DNA from: Desulfobacula sp964636495
GTDB taxonomy: Bacteria; Desulfobacterota; Desulfobacteria; Desulfobacterales; Desulfobacteraceae
DNA: 64,000 nucleotides
NCBI GenBank assembly: GCA_964636495.1
Contig: CAZWSL010000011.1
Span: forward strand, 1 to 64,000
Direction: 5' to 3'
A program made the translations under genes and the position numbers. Below the pieces are notes generated by a model. That model made no database searches and was not told the DNA's origin. It saw only the letters and a program-made list of their open reading frames with translations. This document shows, piece by piece, positions 9,184-18,076 of this stretch (its first letter is position 1; the number at the start of each line of letters is the position of its first letter).

Positions 9184-10389
9184 CTAATGGTGTTCTTCTT
9201 TAAAATCAGGATGTTCATAAAAGACCGGCATTCTTGTGACAATAAACCTGAAAACAAGAATCAGGCATGTTACCATGAAAATGGAAAGCATGATTTCCAT
9301 CCAGGATGGTATATATCTCTCTGATAAAGGTTTCTGCCAGTTAAATGCAATCATACATACGTTCAGCCTGTTTAAAACAATTCCGATTACAGATAGAACC
9401 GCGCTGAATTTAATCAGCCCGAGATTGTGGTCTCTGGTTGCCATCGTAAAGAGAAAGCAGGGCAGTGCTATGAAACCGAGCACCTCCACAAGAAACCATA
9501 TTCCATAGGGAGTACCAAGAAGATGCCAGTGATTCCCGGCTGAAACGCCAATCACCTTTGTCACAAAATACCCGAACAGAACAATGGCAGCAGCTTTTGC
9601 ATAGCCAAAGACTAATGGTTCATGTTCATCCAGGTATGTTTTATCCATTTTTGAGTGAAAGAACTTATGGGATAGCGACCCTTCAAAAATGACCATGCTC
9701 AGACCTGCAATAATACTTGAAACAAAAAAGAATACTGCAATATAGGGTGAGTACCATAAAGGGTGAAGCTTTGAAGGCGCAATAAGAAAGAGCGCTCCAA
9801 GGGATGACTGGTGCAGAGTGGACAGAACAACACCAAATATGGTCAGCACCATTGTTACCCTGACAGCAATCCTGCGGACTTTTCTCAGTCCCAGCCACTC
9901 AAGCGGTATTGGAGTGAATTCAAGGAAAAGAACTGTAAGGTAGAGCAACACACACAGACCCACTTCAAACAGAAGCGATGTTGTACCCTGCTGTACAATA
10001 AAGGGATACGCCAGCAAAAGACGGTCAGGACGACCCACATCATACAGGAGTGAAACAAGAACTGTCGCGTATCCCAGAAACCCTGTCAGAATGGCAGGTC
10101 TAATTGCTGAATGATACTTTTTCATCCCAAATATATAGCAGGCTGCCGATGTTGTATAACCGCCTGCAGCAAGAGCGACTCCACACATAAGATCAAATCC
10201 GATCCAGAGTCCCCATGGTTGAGTATTTGATAGATTTGTTACTGATCCAAGCCCCATTGTAAATCTTAAAATCGTAAGCACTATCCCCACAATAACAATT
10301 ACTCCGGCAACAACATTAAAAGGAGTAAACAGTGATTTATTTCCAGCAGCAGGATTGTGTTCTGCTACTGCAGCTTCTTGTTCAGACAT
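9184..10389 (-). CDS. hmcC: Hmc complex NrfD-like membrane subunit HmcC
   Basis: The 401-residue polytopic membrane protein has about ten hydrophobic helices and belongs to the NrfD/PsrC family, which interacts with menaquinone and with a periplasmic ferredoxin-like subunit. Typical features are the early helix with GLWIGFDLMCGVALAAGGY and the later SSLGALFLI segment. Its ATG directly follows the stop codon of hmcB, and the ribosome binding site lies inside the end of hmcB, so the two are translated together. It carries no cofactor-binding cysteine motif, as expected for the family. Confidence 0.9.
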   Translation of the reverse strand: MSEQEAAVAEHNPAAGNKSLFTPFNVVAGVIVIVGIVLTILRFTMGLGSVTNLSNTQPWGLWIGFDLMCGVALAAGGYTTSAACYIFGMKKYHSAIRPAILTGFLGYATVLVSLLYDVGRPDRLLLAYPFIVQQGTTSLLFEVGLCVLLYLTVLFLEFTPIPLEWLGLRKVRRIAVRVTMVLTIFGVVLSTLHQSSLGALFLIAPSKLHPLWYSPYIAVFFFVSSIIAGLSMVIFEGSLSHKFFHSKMDKTYLDEHEPLVFGYAKAAAIVLFGYFVTKVIGVSAGNHWHLLGTPYGIWFLVEVLGFIALPCFLFTMATRDHNLGLIKFSAVLSVIGIVLNRLNVCMIAFNWQKPLSERYIPSWMEIMLSIFMVTCLILVFRFIVTRMPVFYEHPDFKEEHH

Positions 10390-11523
10390 CTAGGATTCCT
10401 CCTCAGGTTTTTGCTCATCATCAGATTTTGCGGCCGCTGCCTCTTCGGTTTTTTGTTTCTCAGCGGCTTCAGCCTCTTTTGCTGCTTTTTCAAGAGCCTC
10501 TTTAACCGCTTTTTTCTTTTGGGTTTCAGCCTGTATCAGAGCATTTTCTTTCTCTTTTTTTGCTTTTTCCAGAGCTTTGGAGAGCTCACCAGCAGCTTTT
10601 GTTTCAGTTTCTTCTACTGCCTGTGCAACAGCATCGGCCTTTTCATCTGCAGCAATTTTTTCTCTTCTTTTTGTCATTCCATACATTCCAGTCAGGAAAA
10701 CCGGCCACAGGGCCACAACCATTGGAACAACATGCAGAGCACCTGAAGTTAATTCCGGGGCTGGAGCAGTGCCAAGATCCTCTCTCATGCCTATCTCTTC
10801 AAAGGGGACATCCGAAAGATACATCCAGCTTGTACCTCCCATTTCATCTTCACCATAAACATGTGCGACATAGCGATCAGGATGCCTGCGTATTCTCTCT
10901 TTTGCCATTTTAATAAGATCATCGCGTCTTCCAAAAGTTAACGCCTCTTTTGGACAGACTTCCACGCATCCCGGAAGCTGACCTTTTTCAAGTCTTGGAG
11001 CACACATTGTACATTTTACAACTTCAGGAGTCAGTGCTTCATCATATTCATATGCCGGGACCTCAAACGGGCATGCCATCATGCAGTACCTGCAGCCCAC
11101 ACATACAGAAGGATCATATACCACAGCACCGGTGGGCTGCTTTTTAAATGCTGAAACAAAACAGACAGAAGCGCATGCCGGCTCAAGGCAGTGATTGCAC
11201 TGAATTTTTCTGAATCTGAATCCCTGTGAAGTTTCATATTTATTAACCACTGTATATGAATCAACTTCAGGTCTGCGTTTTTCATTAAAAACAGCTTCAT
11301 CTTTGAAAGGTTTTTCAGGTTCAGGTAAATTGTTAATCTTGTTGCATGCTTCTTCACATGAACGGCATCCGACACATCGTGTTTCATCATGAAGAACACC
11401 AAAACTATCTGGGTAGCCTGAGAATTCTTTTCCAGAAGATGCATGGGCTTTAGTCCTGCCGACTGCAGTACCGACACCGGCTGCTCCCATCCAACCTAAA
11501 AATTTTCTTCTTGTTATGGACAT
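10390..11523 (-). CDS. hmcB: Hmc complex periplasmic ferredoxin-like subunit HmcB
   Basis: The 377-residue protein starts with a twin-arginine signal (TRRKFLGW), so the folded iron-sulfur domain is exported. Four cysteine groups follow, the DmsB/PsrB arrangement for four [4Fe-4S] clusters: CVGCRSCEEAC, CNHCLEPACASVC, CVGCRYCMMAC, and CTMC with a distal CVEVC. A single membrane helix (about 262-282, VVPMVVALWPVF) anchors it next to HmcC. The last 90 or so residues are a lysine-, glutamate- and alanine-rich helical tail that would lie in the cytoplasm if the anchor spans once. HmcB would pass electrons from HmcA to the membrane subunits. Confidence 0.9.
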   Translation of the reverse strand: MSITRRKFLGWMGAAGVGTAVGRTKAHASSGKEFSGYPDSFGVLHDETRCVGCRSCEEACNKINNLPEPEKPFKDEAVFNEKRRPEVDSYTVVNKYETSQGFRFRKIQCNHCLEPACASVCFVSAFKKQPTGAVVYDPSVCVGCRYCMMACPFEVPAYEYDEALTPEVVKCTMCAPRLEKGQLPGCVEVCPKEALTFGRRDDLIKMAKERIRRHPDRYVAHVYGEDEMGGTSWMYLSDVPFEEIGMREDLGTAPAPELTSGALHVVPMVVALWPVFLTGMYGMTKRREKIAADEKADAVAQAVEETETKAAGELSKALEKAKKEKENALIQAETQKKKAVKEALEKAAKEAEAAEKQKTEEAAAAKSDDEQKPEEES

Positions 11524-11576
11524 ATATTTACCTCGTTAATATAAAGTATCTGTATCCTAAATAAAGTATCTCTATT

Positions 11577-13115
11577 TTATTTGCTCTTTTCACTGTGGCA
11601 GTCAGTACATCCCACCTGCTCTATATGCATATTTACATGACACTCCATGCACTGAATATGATATGCACCCATAATGCCCGGCTTATCACTATTTTTTTCA
11701 CTGAACGGTTTTCCATGGCAGTTTTTACAGCCTGTTGGCTTTTTAGTGGCAGGAGAATTGTGATGGCATCCCTGGCACAACGTACCTTTGTCAGAATGAA
11801 AATAGGCTGCCAGTTTATTCTCTTTAATATTTTCCGCTATTTTATTCACAATCTGACGGTGAGGAAAATTTACAGGTTCATATTTTTCTGAGAGTTCTTT
11901 AATAATGATATTTTCAGGAATATCCTCAGCATTATACATCAGGACCTTATTCGGACGCTTCCCGATCATTTTTTTCAACTCTGCATCACTTATGATTTTT
12001 CCGTCAGGCTGTTTCTCATGACACATGAGGCAGGAGGCATCATCCTGTTTCCTGTTTTTTGCCAGAAATCCATGACAGCCGGCACAGCTGGTATCATGCT
12101 TTAAAAGTTCATGACACCCTGTACAGCTCTGCTGGCTGTCCAATTTATGCATTGCCTGCTCAAGCGAAACCCCCATGCTCTCTTCTGATCCATCCACAGT
12201 ATGACAGGTATTACAGGCAGACATTGATTTATGATGACACACCCTGCAGGTATCATTATAATTTTCATGCCCCTTATGGTTAAAACTGACAAAATCCATT
12301 CTGTTTGCACCCGGTTTATCCAGCTCACTGCTGCCGGTTTTCAGCATCAGTATATCTGGCTGATTTCTTTCCATACGGGGAACCGGGATAACTTTTTTTA
12401 TACTCTTCTGTGCATCAGAATCATGGCAGCCTGCACATTTTACCGGACCTGTCTCTTTTTTTTCAGCCTGTTGTGCCATATGACAGCTGATACACGATTC
12501 ATGAGCAGCCTGTTCAAACAAAATCATCTCACTGTCAGACTTATCACTGCTGTGACAATGTCTGCATGTAGTCTCTTTCCCCTTGCTGTATTTATCTGTT
12601 TTACAATCAGTATGGCAGGCCTCACACTTGTTATCATATGCTTTTGAATGCCGGTAGTGAAGAGAGTTATCAAGTCCCATCGGCTGCCTTGATGATACAG
12701 TCAAGGGTTTTTCCTGATGACAGTCGGCACATGCAACAGGACCTGACTGTATATTGTCGCCTTTTGTCTTCTCATGGCATCCGATACAGTTGATATGGAA
12801 ATTATCCATTACTGCCTTTCGATTTTTATCATCACTGCCTATAAATTCCTGTGACAGTTTATCACCCTTGAGATCATGGCAGGTCTGACAGTTTCCTCCT
12901 GATTTTTCAACAGCATCAGTATGTTTGTCATGGGGGAAGATTACGCTGTGCCTCTCAAGATCACCAAATACTTTTATGAAATCTATGTTGATAATATCAG
13001 GCCTTGAATTATCAACATCAGTTGATTTAATATTTGCAAATGCAACCGTAACACACAAAATTACAATAACTGCTGTAAAGTTGTACCATTTTAGTTTAGT
13101 TTTAAATTTCACCAT
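11577..13115 (-). CDS. hmcA: 16-haem periplasmic cytochrome c HmcA
   Basis: The 512-residue product has an N-terminal hydrophobic export segment (about residues 11-27) followed by sixteen CxxCH haem-binding motifs, counted individually (CQTCH near residue 76 to CTDCH near the C terminus). Sixteen haems is the number in the high-molecular-weight cytochrome HmcA of Desulfovibrio. Additional histidines between motifs can act as distal ligands, as in repeated tetrahaem c3-like units. It is the first gene of the operon. It would accept electrons from periplasmic hydrogenases or formate dehydrogenases through smaller cytochromes and hand them to HmcB. A tandem TAAAGTATCT repeat lies in the 53-base gap before hmcB. 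Confidence 0.95.
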   Translation of the reverse strand: MVKFKTKLKWYNFTAVIVILCVTVAFANIKSTDVDNSRPDIINIDFIKVFGDLERHSVIFPHDKHTDAVEKSGGNCQTCHDLKGDKLSQEFIGSDDKNRKAVMDNFHINCIGCHEKTKGDNIQSGPVACADCHQEKPLTVSSRQPMGLDNSLHYRHSKAYDNKCEACHTDCKTDKYSKGKETTCRHCHSSDKSDSEMILFEQAAHESCISCHMAQQAEKKETGPVKCAGCHDSDAQKSIKKVIPVPRMERNQPDILMLKTGSSELDKPGANRMDFVSFNHKGHENYNDTCRVCHHKSMSACNTCHTVDGSEESMGVSLEQAMHKLDSQQSCTGCHELLKHDTSCAGCHGFLAKNRKQDDASCLMCHEKQPDGKIISDAELKKMIGKRPNKVLMYNAEDIPENIIIKELSEKYEPVNFPHRQIVNKIAENIKENKLAAYFHSDKGTLCQGCHHNSPATKKPTGCKNCHGKPFSEKNSDKPGIMGAYHIQCMECHVNMHIEQVGCTDCHSEKSK

Positions 13116-13615
13116 TTTCTTTCCCTTAGTATAAATTTCCTGATTAGGTTATATTTTAAACGTCATAAACTTCTGCTGCTCATATTTTTTAAAACTAATT
13201 TATTGCCGCCGAATCCTTTGTATGACAGGCAATCTGCTTTTGTCAACACTATTTAAATCCTACTATTTTGATATGATTTAACCACTTTTGCTCAGGATTG
13301 TAGTCATTTGCAGTTTTAAGCTTGATTTTATTTATTTTTTTATTTATTGAATAAGGAATTTTTACATTAAGTATAGTATTGTGATATCAATCTGGCGGTT
13401 TTTATCTCTGTACTTTAAAACAGGTGTATTATTTTATCAACCTGTGAAATCAGCTTTACAGGATGAACTTTCAGCCATTGGTTTGAAATGATTCACAGGC
13501 AGAAAATTTTTCAGCCTCTGGACAATCCAAAGCAGCTGTTTGGAGATTCAACAGGTTGAAGTTTTTATTGGTCTTGAAATGAAAGAATAAAACATGGAAC
13601 TTAACAGGAGGCAAA
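13116..13615. promoter_or_regulatory. divergent hmc/nfn control region
   Basis: These 500 bases separate the outward-reading hmc and nfn operons and must hold both promoters. The region is AT-rich. CCTGTGAAATCA (13441-13452) is matched by the inverted TGATTCACAGG (13489-13499), giving an 11-bp imperfect stem across a 36-nt loop upstream of nfnA. The arms contain TGTGA/TCACA words like those of CRP-FNR or Rex sites, but the spacing fits neither well. An 8-bp palindrome, TGATATCA, lies near 13382. No coding frame is recognisable. Confidence 0.4.
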
Positions 13616-14449
13616 ATGCCAAAAATTGTACATCGTGAGGAGATGGCTCAAGGGACCATTATCCTTAATGAAATAGAGGCACAACGCATATCACAAAAAG
13701 CAAAACCCGGGCAATTTGTGATTCTTCAGGCAGATGAGACAGGAGAGCGAATCCCATTAACAATGGCTGATACCGACCCTGAAAAAGGCACCATTACTAT
13801 CATCTACATGGTAGTAGGCAAATCCACTGCCAGATTTAAAGATTTAAAAGTGGGAGATGAATATTTTGGACTGATAGGCCCCCTTGGCAAGCCAACCCAT
13901 ATTGAAAAGGCTGGAAAAGTTGTATGTGTAGGCGGTGGAACAGGTATAGCAGTTCTCCACCCGATTACAAGGGCACTGAAAGAGGCAGGAAATGATGTTA
14001 CAACTATTCTCGGAGCAAGAAGCTATGATCTTCTGATAATGGAAGAGCAAATGAGGAATGCCTCCACAAATCTGCATATATGCACTGATGATGGATCCAA
14101 GGGGCATCATGGCTTTGTTACTGATGTCTTGAAAGAGACACTGGAAAAAGATGATATTGACCTCGTAGTTGCCATAGGGCCGATACCGATGATGAAATTC
14201 TGCAGCCTTATAACGAAAGAAAAGAGTGTCAAAACCCTTGTCAGCCTGAACCCCATTATGGTGGACGGAACCGGCATGTGCGGATGCTGCCGTGTTTCCA
14301 TTGGCAGTGACACTAAATTTGCCTGTGTTGACGGACCCGAATTTGACGCCCATGAGGTAGATTTTGACGAACTTGGAAAACGTCTTGCTTCCTATCTTGA
14401 TGATGAAAAAGCAAGCTTTGAAGCATATGAAAAATCAGTTGCACAATAA
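13616..14449 (+). CDS. nfnA: NADH-dependent ferredoxin:NADP oxidoreductase, subunit A
   Basis: NfnA is the small flavoprotein of the electron-bifurcating NfnAB (formerly called sulfide dehydrogenase SudAB). The 277-residue sequence has an N-terminal FAD-binding barrel, a nucleotide-binding domain (GGGTGIAVLHPI, about residues 107-118), and a C-terminal [2Fe-2S] cluster motif (GMCGCCRV plus a later FACVDGPEFDAHEV). NfnAB couples NADPH oxidation to reduction of ferredoxin and NAD, or the reverse. AGGAGG precedes the ATG. It is followed 48 bases later by nfnB in the same orientation. Confidence 0.93.
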   Translation: MPKIVHREEMAQGTIILNEIEAQRISQKAKPGQFVILQADETGERIPLTMADTDPEKGTITIIYMVVGKSTARFKDLKVGDEYFGLIGPLGKPTHIEKAGKVVCVGGGTGIAVLHPITRALKEAGNDVTTILGARSYDLLIMEEQMRNASTNLHICTDDGSKGHHGFVTDVLKETLEKDDIDLVVAIGPIPMMKFCSLITKEKSVKTLVSLNPIMVDGTGMCGCCRVSIGSDTKFACVDGPEFDAHEVDFDELGKRLASYLDDEKASFEAYEKSVAQ

Positions 14450-14497
14450 ACGATACTCAAAAAACAGAACGAACGCTATGAATTGAGAGAGGAAGAA

Positions 14498-15898
14498 ATG
14501 TCTAAAAAAATAAAAATACCCAGGGTAAAAATGCCTGAGCAGGATCCTGATGCAAGAAGAAGAAATTTTGACGAAGTCCCGCTTGGTCTGACTGAAGAGA
14601 TGGCTAAGATTGAGGCTTCAAGATGTCTTCAGTGTAAAAAACCGCTTTGTGTTGACGGATGCCCTGTTTCAGTAAAGATTCCAGAGTTTATAAAATTAAT
14701 TTCAGACGGGAAATTTTCAGATGCCGCAAAAACATTATGGGAGACAAATGCACTTCCTGCTGTATGCGGTCGAGTCTGCCCCCAGGAAGATCAGTGTGAA
14801 GGAAAGTGTATTGTCGGTAAGAAAGGGGATCCGGTTGCAATTGGATATCTTGAAAAATTTGCTGCTGACTGGGAGAGAAACAACGGTTCAGGAGACATTC
14901 CTGAAGTCGGAGAAAAGACCGGCAAAAAAGTTGCCGTAATCGGATCCGGTCCTTCAGCCATTACCGTGGCAGGAGACCTTCTGCTTAAAGGTCATGATAT
15001 TACTATTTTTGAAGCCTTTCATAAACCAGGTGGTGTATTAGTTTATGGAATTCCTGAATTCCGTCTGCCAAAAACAATTGTGGCTTCAGAAATTGCATCC
15101 CTTGAAAAAATGGGTGCTGAAATTGCGTGCAATACCGTGGTGGGGGCTTCTGTTACCATTGATGAACTCTTTGAAGAAGGATATGATGCCACCTATATCG
15201 GAGTGGGGGCAGGATTGCCGCGATTCATGAATATTGAAGGTGAAAATTTCATTGGTATTTACTCAGCAAATGAATACCTTACCCGTACGAACCTGATGAA
15301 AGGTTATCTTTTCCCTGAATATGACACCCCTATTGCAAGAGGTAAAAATGTTGTTGTACTGGGTGCAGGAAATGTTGCCATGGATTCAGCCAGAACTGCC
15401 ATGCGGCTTGGAGCCAAGTCTGTAAAAGTTGTCTACAGACGATCAAGGGAGGAGATGCCGGCAAGGGATGAAGAACTGCACCATGCTGAAGAGGAAAAAA
15501 TTGAATTTGTTCTCCTGACAAATCCCACAAAGTTTTATGGAGATGAAGAGGGTAGAGTAACCGGTATGCAATGCCTGAAAATGGAACTTGGCGAACCAGA
15601 TGCATCAGGCAGAAGAAGACCCGTACCAATTGAGGGATCGGAATTTGATTTTGAATGCGATCTTGTTGTCGTTTCTGTAGGATCCAATGCAAATCCACTT
15701 CTGACAAGTGCGACACCAGGTCTTAAATTAAATAGATGGGGAAATATTTCTGCTGACCCTGCAACAGGAAAAACAAGCAAAAAAGGGGTATGGGCAGGAG
15801 GAGATATTGTTACAGGGGCTGCAACAGTTATACTTGCCATGGGGGCAGGAAGAGCTGCAGCTACTTCCATTCATGACTATCTGACACTTGGCTGGTAG
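14498..15898 (+). CDS. nfnB: NADH-dependent ferredoxin:NADP oxidoreductase, subunit B
   Basis: NfnB is the large subunit that bifurcates electrons at its FAD and binds NADPH. The 466-residue protein resembles the glutamate synthase small chain. It has N-terminal cysteine clusters for two [4Fe-4S] centres (CLQCKKPLC, CVDGCP, CGRVCPQEDQCEGKC), an FAD fold (VIGSGPSAITVAG), a second dinucleotide fold (VLGAGNVAMDSART), and a C-terminal GGDIVTGAATV motif. The start at 14498 has GAGAGGAAG upstream and fits the family better than the frame opening at 14483. Without a GltB neighbour, and next to nfnA, Nfn is much more likely than glutamate synthase. Confidence 0.93.
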   Translation: MSKKIKIPRVKMPEQDPDARRRNFDEVPLGLTEEMAKIEASRCLQCKKPLCVDGCPVSVKIPEFIKLISDGKFSDAAKTLWETNALPAVCGRVCPQEDQCEGKCIVGKKGDPVAIGYLEKFAADWERNNGSGDIPEVGEKTGKKVAVIGSGPSAITVAGDLLLKGHDITIFEAFHKPGGVLVYGIPEFRLPKTIVASEIASLEKMGAEIACNTVVGASVTIDELFEEGYDATYIGVGAGLPRFMNIEGENFIGIYSANEYLTRTNLMKGYLFPEYDTPIARGKNVVVLGAGNVAMDSARTAMRLGAKSVKVVYRRSREEMPARDEELHHAEEEKIEFVLLTNPTKFYGDEEGRVTGMQCLKMELGEPDASGRRRPVPIEGSEFDFECDLVVVSVGSNANPLLTSATPGLKLNRWGNISADPATGKTSKKGVWAGGDIVTGAATVILAMGAGRAAATSIHDYLTLGW

Positions 15899-16221
15899 AA
15901 AACCGCTTTTTCAATATATGTTAATGGCTGTGCCGGATCGTTTATATTGAAAACATACTGATAAAACGGCGCTGCAGAATTCTGATCTGCAGCGCTGCCC
16001 CTCTTAAGCAATAAAAACCGCTTGAAGTGATAAACCACTTCTTCACGTTCTCTCTCCTAAAGGTAAATATCCTGATCCAAAGGACCAGGGTTTCTATATT
16101 TGATTAAATCAGAATCGACCTGTGAAATATCTGAATCATAACAAAGAAAAACAGGATAACTGAACTCAAAGAAATACAAAAAGAAGAATTTTTGGACTTC
16201 ACACGATTCAATGCAGAAAAA
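15899..16221. other. convergent intergenic region, no gene seen
   Basis: This 323-base stretch lies between nfnB and the oppositely oriented apbE. Apart from the hairpin at 15969-15995 and a weaker one (GAAGTG-ataaac-CACTTC) near 16025-16042, nothing coding or repeated is recognised. Confidence 0.4.
15969..15995. terminator. hairpin terminator between nfnB and apbE
   Basis: GCGCTGCAG (15969-15977) pairs with CTGCAGCGC (15987-15995) across a 9-nt loop. On the minus strand the stem is followed within two bases by TTTT, so it could stop transcripts arriving from apbE; on the plus strand the following bases are pyrimidine-rich (CCCCTCTT). It may act in both directions. Confidence 0.5.
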
Positions 16222-17304
16222 TCATAAAAAAGTTTTGATAAAAAGATCTGTTGAGATCTCTTTTAATACGCCATCTTCAATATAGATAAAATGAGCCGGA
16301 ATATTAAATTTAACAGCAAGTTCAAATCCTTTTTCTCTTCCTGACACCATCAAAGCCGTTGCCCAGGCATCAGCCTTAAAACATTTTCCATCTGGAATGA
16401 CCACGCTTACACCTGCAAGGTCATTCTGAACCGGCCTTCCTGATTCAGGATCTATTGTGTGGGAGTAACGGATTTCTCCAGATTCAAAGAAATTGCGATA
16501 ATCTCCAGAAGTTGCCACGGCACAATCGGTAAGATTTAAAATCTTGTTATAGGTTCTGTTCTTTACCGGTCTTGGTGATTCAATTGCAATTTTCCACGGT
16601 TTATCTTTTTTATACCCACGGGTTCTTATCTCACCGCCTATTTCAACCATATAGTTTTTTATCTTGAAATTTTCAAGGATTCCGGCAACCACGTCCACGC
16701 CATACCCTTTGGCAATACTGGAGAGATCAATGCAATTCCCGTCAAACCGTTTTTTAAGCTGTTTCTCCTTTTGTCTCAGATCAATTTTACCATACCCGCT
16801 TATCTTCATTGCATTTTTAATCTGCTGCTGAGTTGGAATTTTTTTCTCTCCATCCGGGCCAAATCCCCATACATTAATTAAAGGAGCAGTCGTCACATCA
16901 TATTTCCCTCTGGTTTTTTCCGACAGATCAAAGGCAAAGGCGAGCAGCATCAGCAAATCCGGATGGAGGTCCATCCATATTCCTGCAGCGGCCTTATTAA
17001 TTCTGCTGATATCTGACTCAGGATCCCATGTTGACATGATGGAGTTGATTTTTTTCAGTCTTGCATCCACTACTCTTTTTATCTCTTTAACAGTGTACCC
17101 GGCATCACCCGGCATATATTTGACACTATACGCAGTCCCCATGGTAGTCCCTTGAAATGACTCGAGTTCCATGGAAAATCTGCCGCACCCCCAAGAGACA
17201 GTTAAAATCAGAATCAGGGAGATAAAACAGCAGATTGAATATATGTGATGCTTTCCAGAAAAGGGGGGCTGTATGCCCGGAAAAAGATATCGGAACCTGT
17301 TCAT
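16222..17304 (-). CDS. apbE: FAD:protein FMN transferase ApbE, membrane-anchored
   Basis: ApbE attaches FMN covalently to threonines of exported flavoproteins such as Rnf and Nqr subunits. The 360-residue protein has an N-terminal hydrophobic export segment (about 20-38) ending in VSWGC, a possible but atypical lipobox. Conserved ApbE elements follow: GTAYSVKY, the SIAKGYGVD segment, HTIDPESGRPV, and a C-terminal DAWATALMV with the metal-binding D and T. Its flavoprotein client is not encoded in this window. It is 109 bases downstream of the cooT-like gene in the same orientation. The family call is confident. Confidence 0.9.
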   Translation of the reverse strand: MNRFRYLFPGIQPPFSGKHHIYSICCFISLILILTVSWGCGRFSMELESFQGTTMGTAYSVKYMPGDAGYTVKEIKRVVDARLKKINSIMSTWDPESDISRINKAAAGIWMDLHPDLLMLLAFAFDLSEKTRGKYDVTTAPLINVWGFGPDGEKKIPTQQQIKNAMKISGYGKIDLRQKEKQLKKRFDGNCIDLSSIAKGYGVDVVAGILENFKIKNYMVEIGGEIRTRGYKKDKPWKIAIESPRPVKNRTYNKILNLTDCAVATSGDYRNFFESGEIRYSHTIDPESGRPVQNDLAGVSVVIPDGKCFKADAWATALMVSGREKGFELAVKFNIPAHFIYIEDGVLKEISTDLFIKTFL

Positions 17305-17413
17305 TACAATCTCTTTATGGAAACAGTAGTGTGAGTGTCAACTGTATGGCCTGCTGTTTCATCCTCAGATCTGACAGCAGCATGGACATCCGGATGTTTC
17401 TGTTCTGTGCTGA

Positions 17414-17614
17414 TTAATCGTCAGCTCCGTTTTGTTTTATAAAAACCTTATGATTAACAAGGGAGAGTGAGTGGATATAGCCCTTGATAAATTTTTGTTC
17501 TCCAAAAATGGAAACCAGCAGAATTCCATCTTCATCAGGCTCAACTCTGTCCACTGATTCCATCAGAAGTTCTGCTGTTTCATTTTCCAGTAAATATGCA
17601 TTTGCTTCACACAT
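17414..17614 (-). CDS. cooT: CooT-like nickel-binding protein
   Basis: This 66-residue protein matches the small CooT family: it begins with MC, the N-terminal cysteine that binds nickel in CooT dimers, and shows the typical ELLMESVDRVE, IFGEQKFIKG and VNHKVFI segments of the compact beta-barrel. CooT is linked to nickel delivery for carbon monoxide dehydrogenase. No cooS gene is present here, so the client enzyme is inferred only. It lies 6 bases after the DUF3842 gene, suggesting co-translation. Confidence 0.8.
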   Translation of the reverse strand: MCEANAYLLENETAELLMESVDRVEPDEDGILLVSIFGEQKFIKGYIHSLSLVNHKVFIKQNGADD

Positions 17615-17620
17615 AATATT

Positions 17621-18052
17621 TTAAGCTCCTATGGGAAATTTAAGATGTTTATCTATAAGTTCGTCTATCAGTTGAGGCAGCGGCAGTGTCACTGTTCCAA
17701 CAAGTTTAATATTTTCCTGGGTCAGGGGAAGCAGAAACTTCTTTGCTTCTGCCTGGGATATTGCCTGGGCCATCAGAGGTGTCAGTTCTCCCATCATGGC
17801 ATTGGGCATAATAATTCCAATGGGGCCGATTATAATATCCGCCTTTTTCACACTCTGCACGATTGCATTACTTCCTGTAGCACCTTTATTTGCCTTTGCC
17901 TTTAACATCTGGGCAGTTGCAATAGCATTGGTTCCAAGTGCAATAATTTCATTGTTCTCCCCAAAACGTTCTTTAAGCTTTTTTATTATGGCAGATCCTA
18001 TACCTCCGCCCTGACCATCTATCACACAAATTATCTGACGTTCTGATATCAT
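17621..18052 (-). CDS. DUF3842 family protein
   Basis: The 143-residue protein opens with IICVIDGQGGGIGSAIIKKL, a glycine-rich nucleotide-binding-like loop, followed by an alternating alpha/beta pattern. It matches my recollection of the DUF3842 family, found in anaerobes and often next to carbon monoxide dehydrogenase or CooT genes. No catalytic residues can be named. It sits between tmk (24 bases upstream) and cooT (6 bases downstream), so these three are probably one transcript. Its function is unknown; a role in nickel or one-carbon metabolism is inferred from neighbours only. Confidence 0.7.
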   Translation of the reverse strand: MISERQIICVIDGQGGGIGSAIIKKLKERFGENNEIIALGTNAIATAQMLKAKANKGATGSNAIVQSVKKADIIIGPIGIIMPNAMMGELTPLMAQAISQAEAKKFLLPLTQENIKLVGTVTLPLPQLIDELIDKHLKFPIGA

Positions 18053-18076
18053 GTTTTTTTTAGAACCTCAATCTGG

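Noticed and set aside
10357..10746. 129-codon phenylalanine/cysteine-rich frame on the plus strand
   Set aside because: It is the antisense reading of the Lys/Glu/Ala-rich HmcB tail; the odd composition follows from that.
13376..13392. Rex operator near ATTGTGATATCAAT
   Set aside because: Only the 8-bp core is palindromic and it does not match the extended TTGTGA-N-TCACAA form.
13844..14353. 169-codon open frame on the minus strand
   Set aside because: It is antisense to nfnA, whose cofactor motifs are complete.
14483..15898. Glutamate synthase small chain (GltD) for the nfnB gene
   Set aside because: The protein is homologous to GltD, but there is no gltB beside it and nfnA is directly upstream, so NfnB is the better name.
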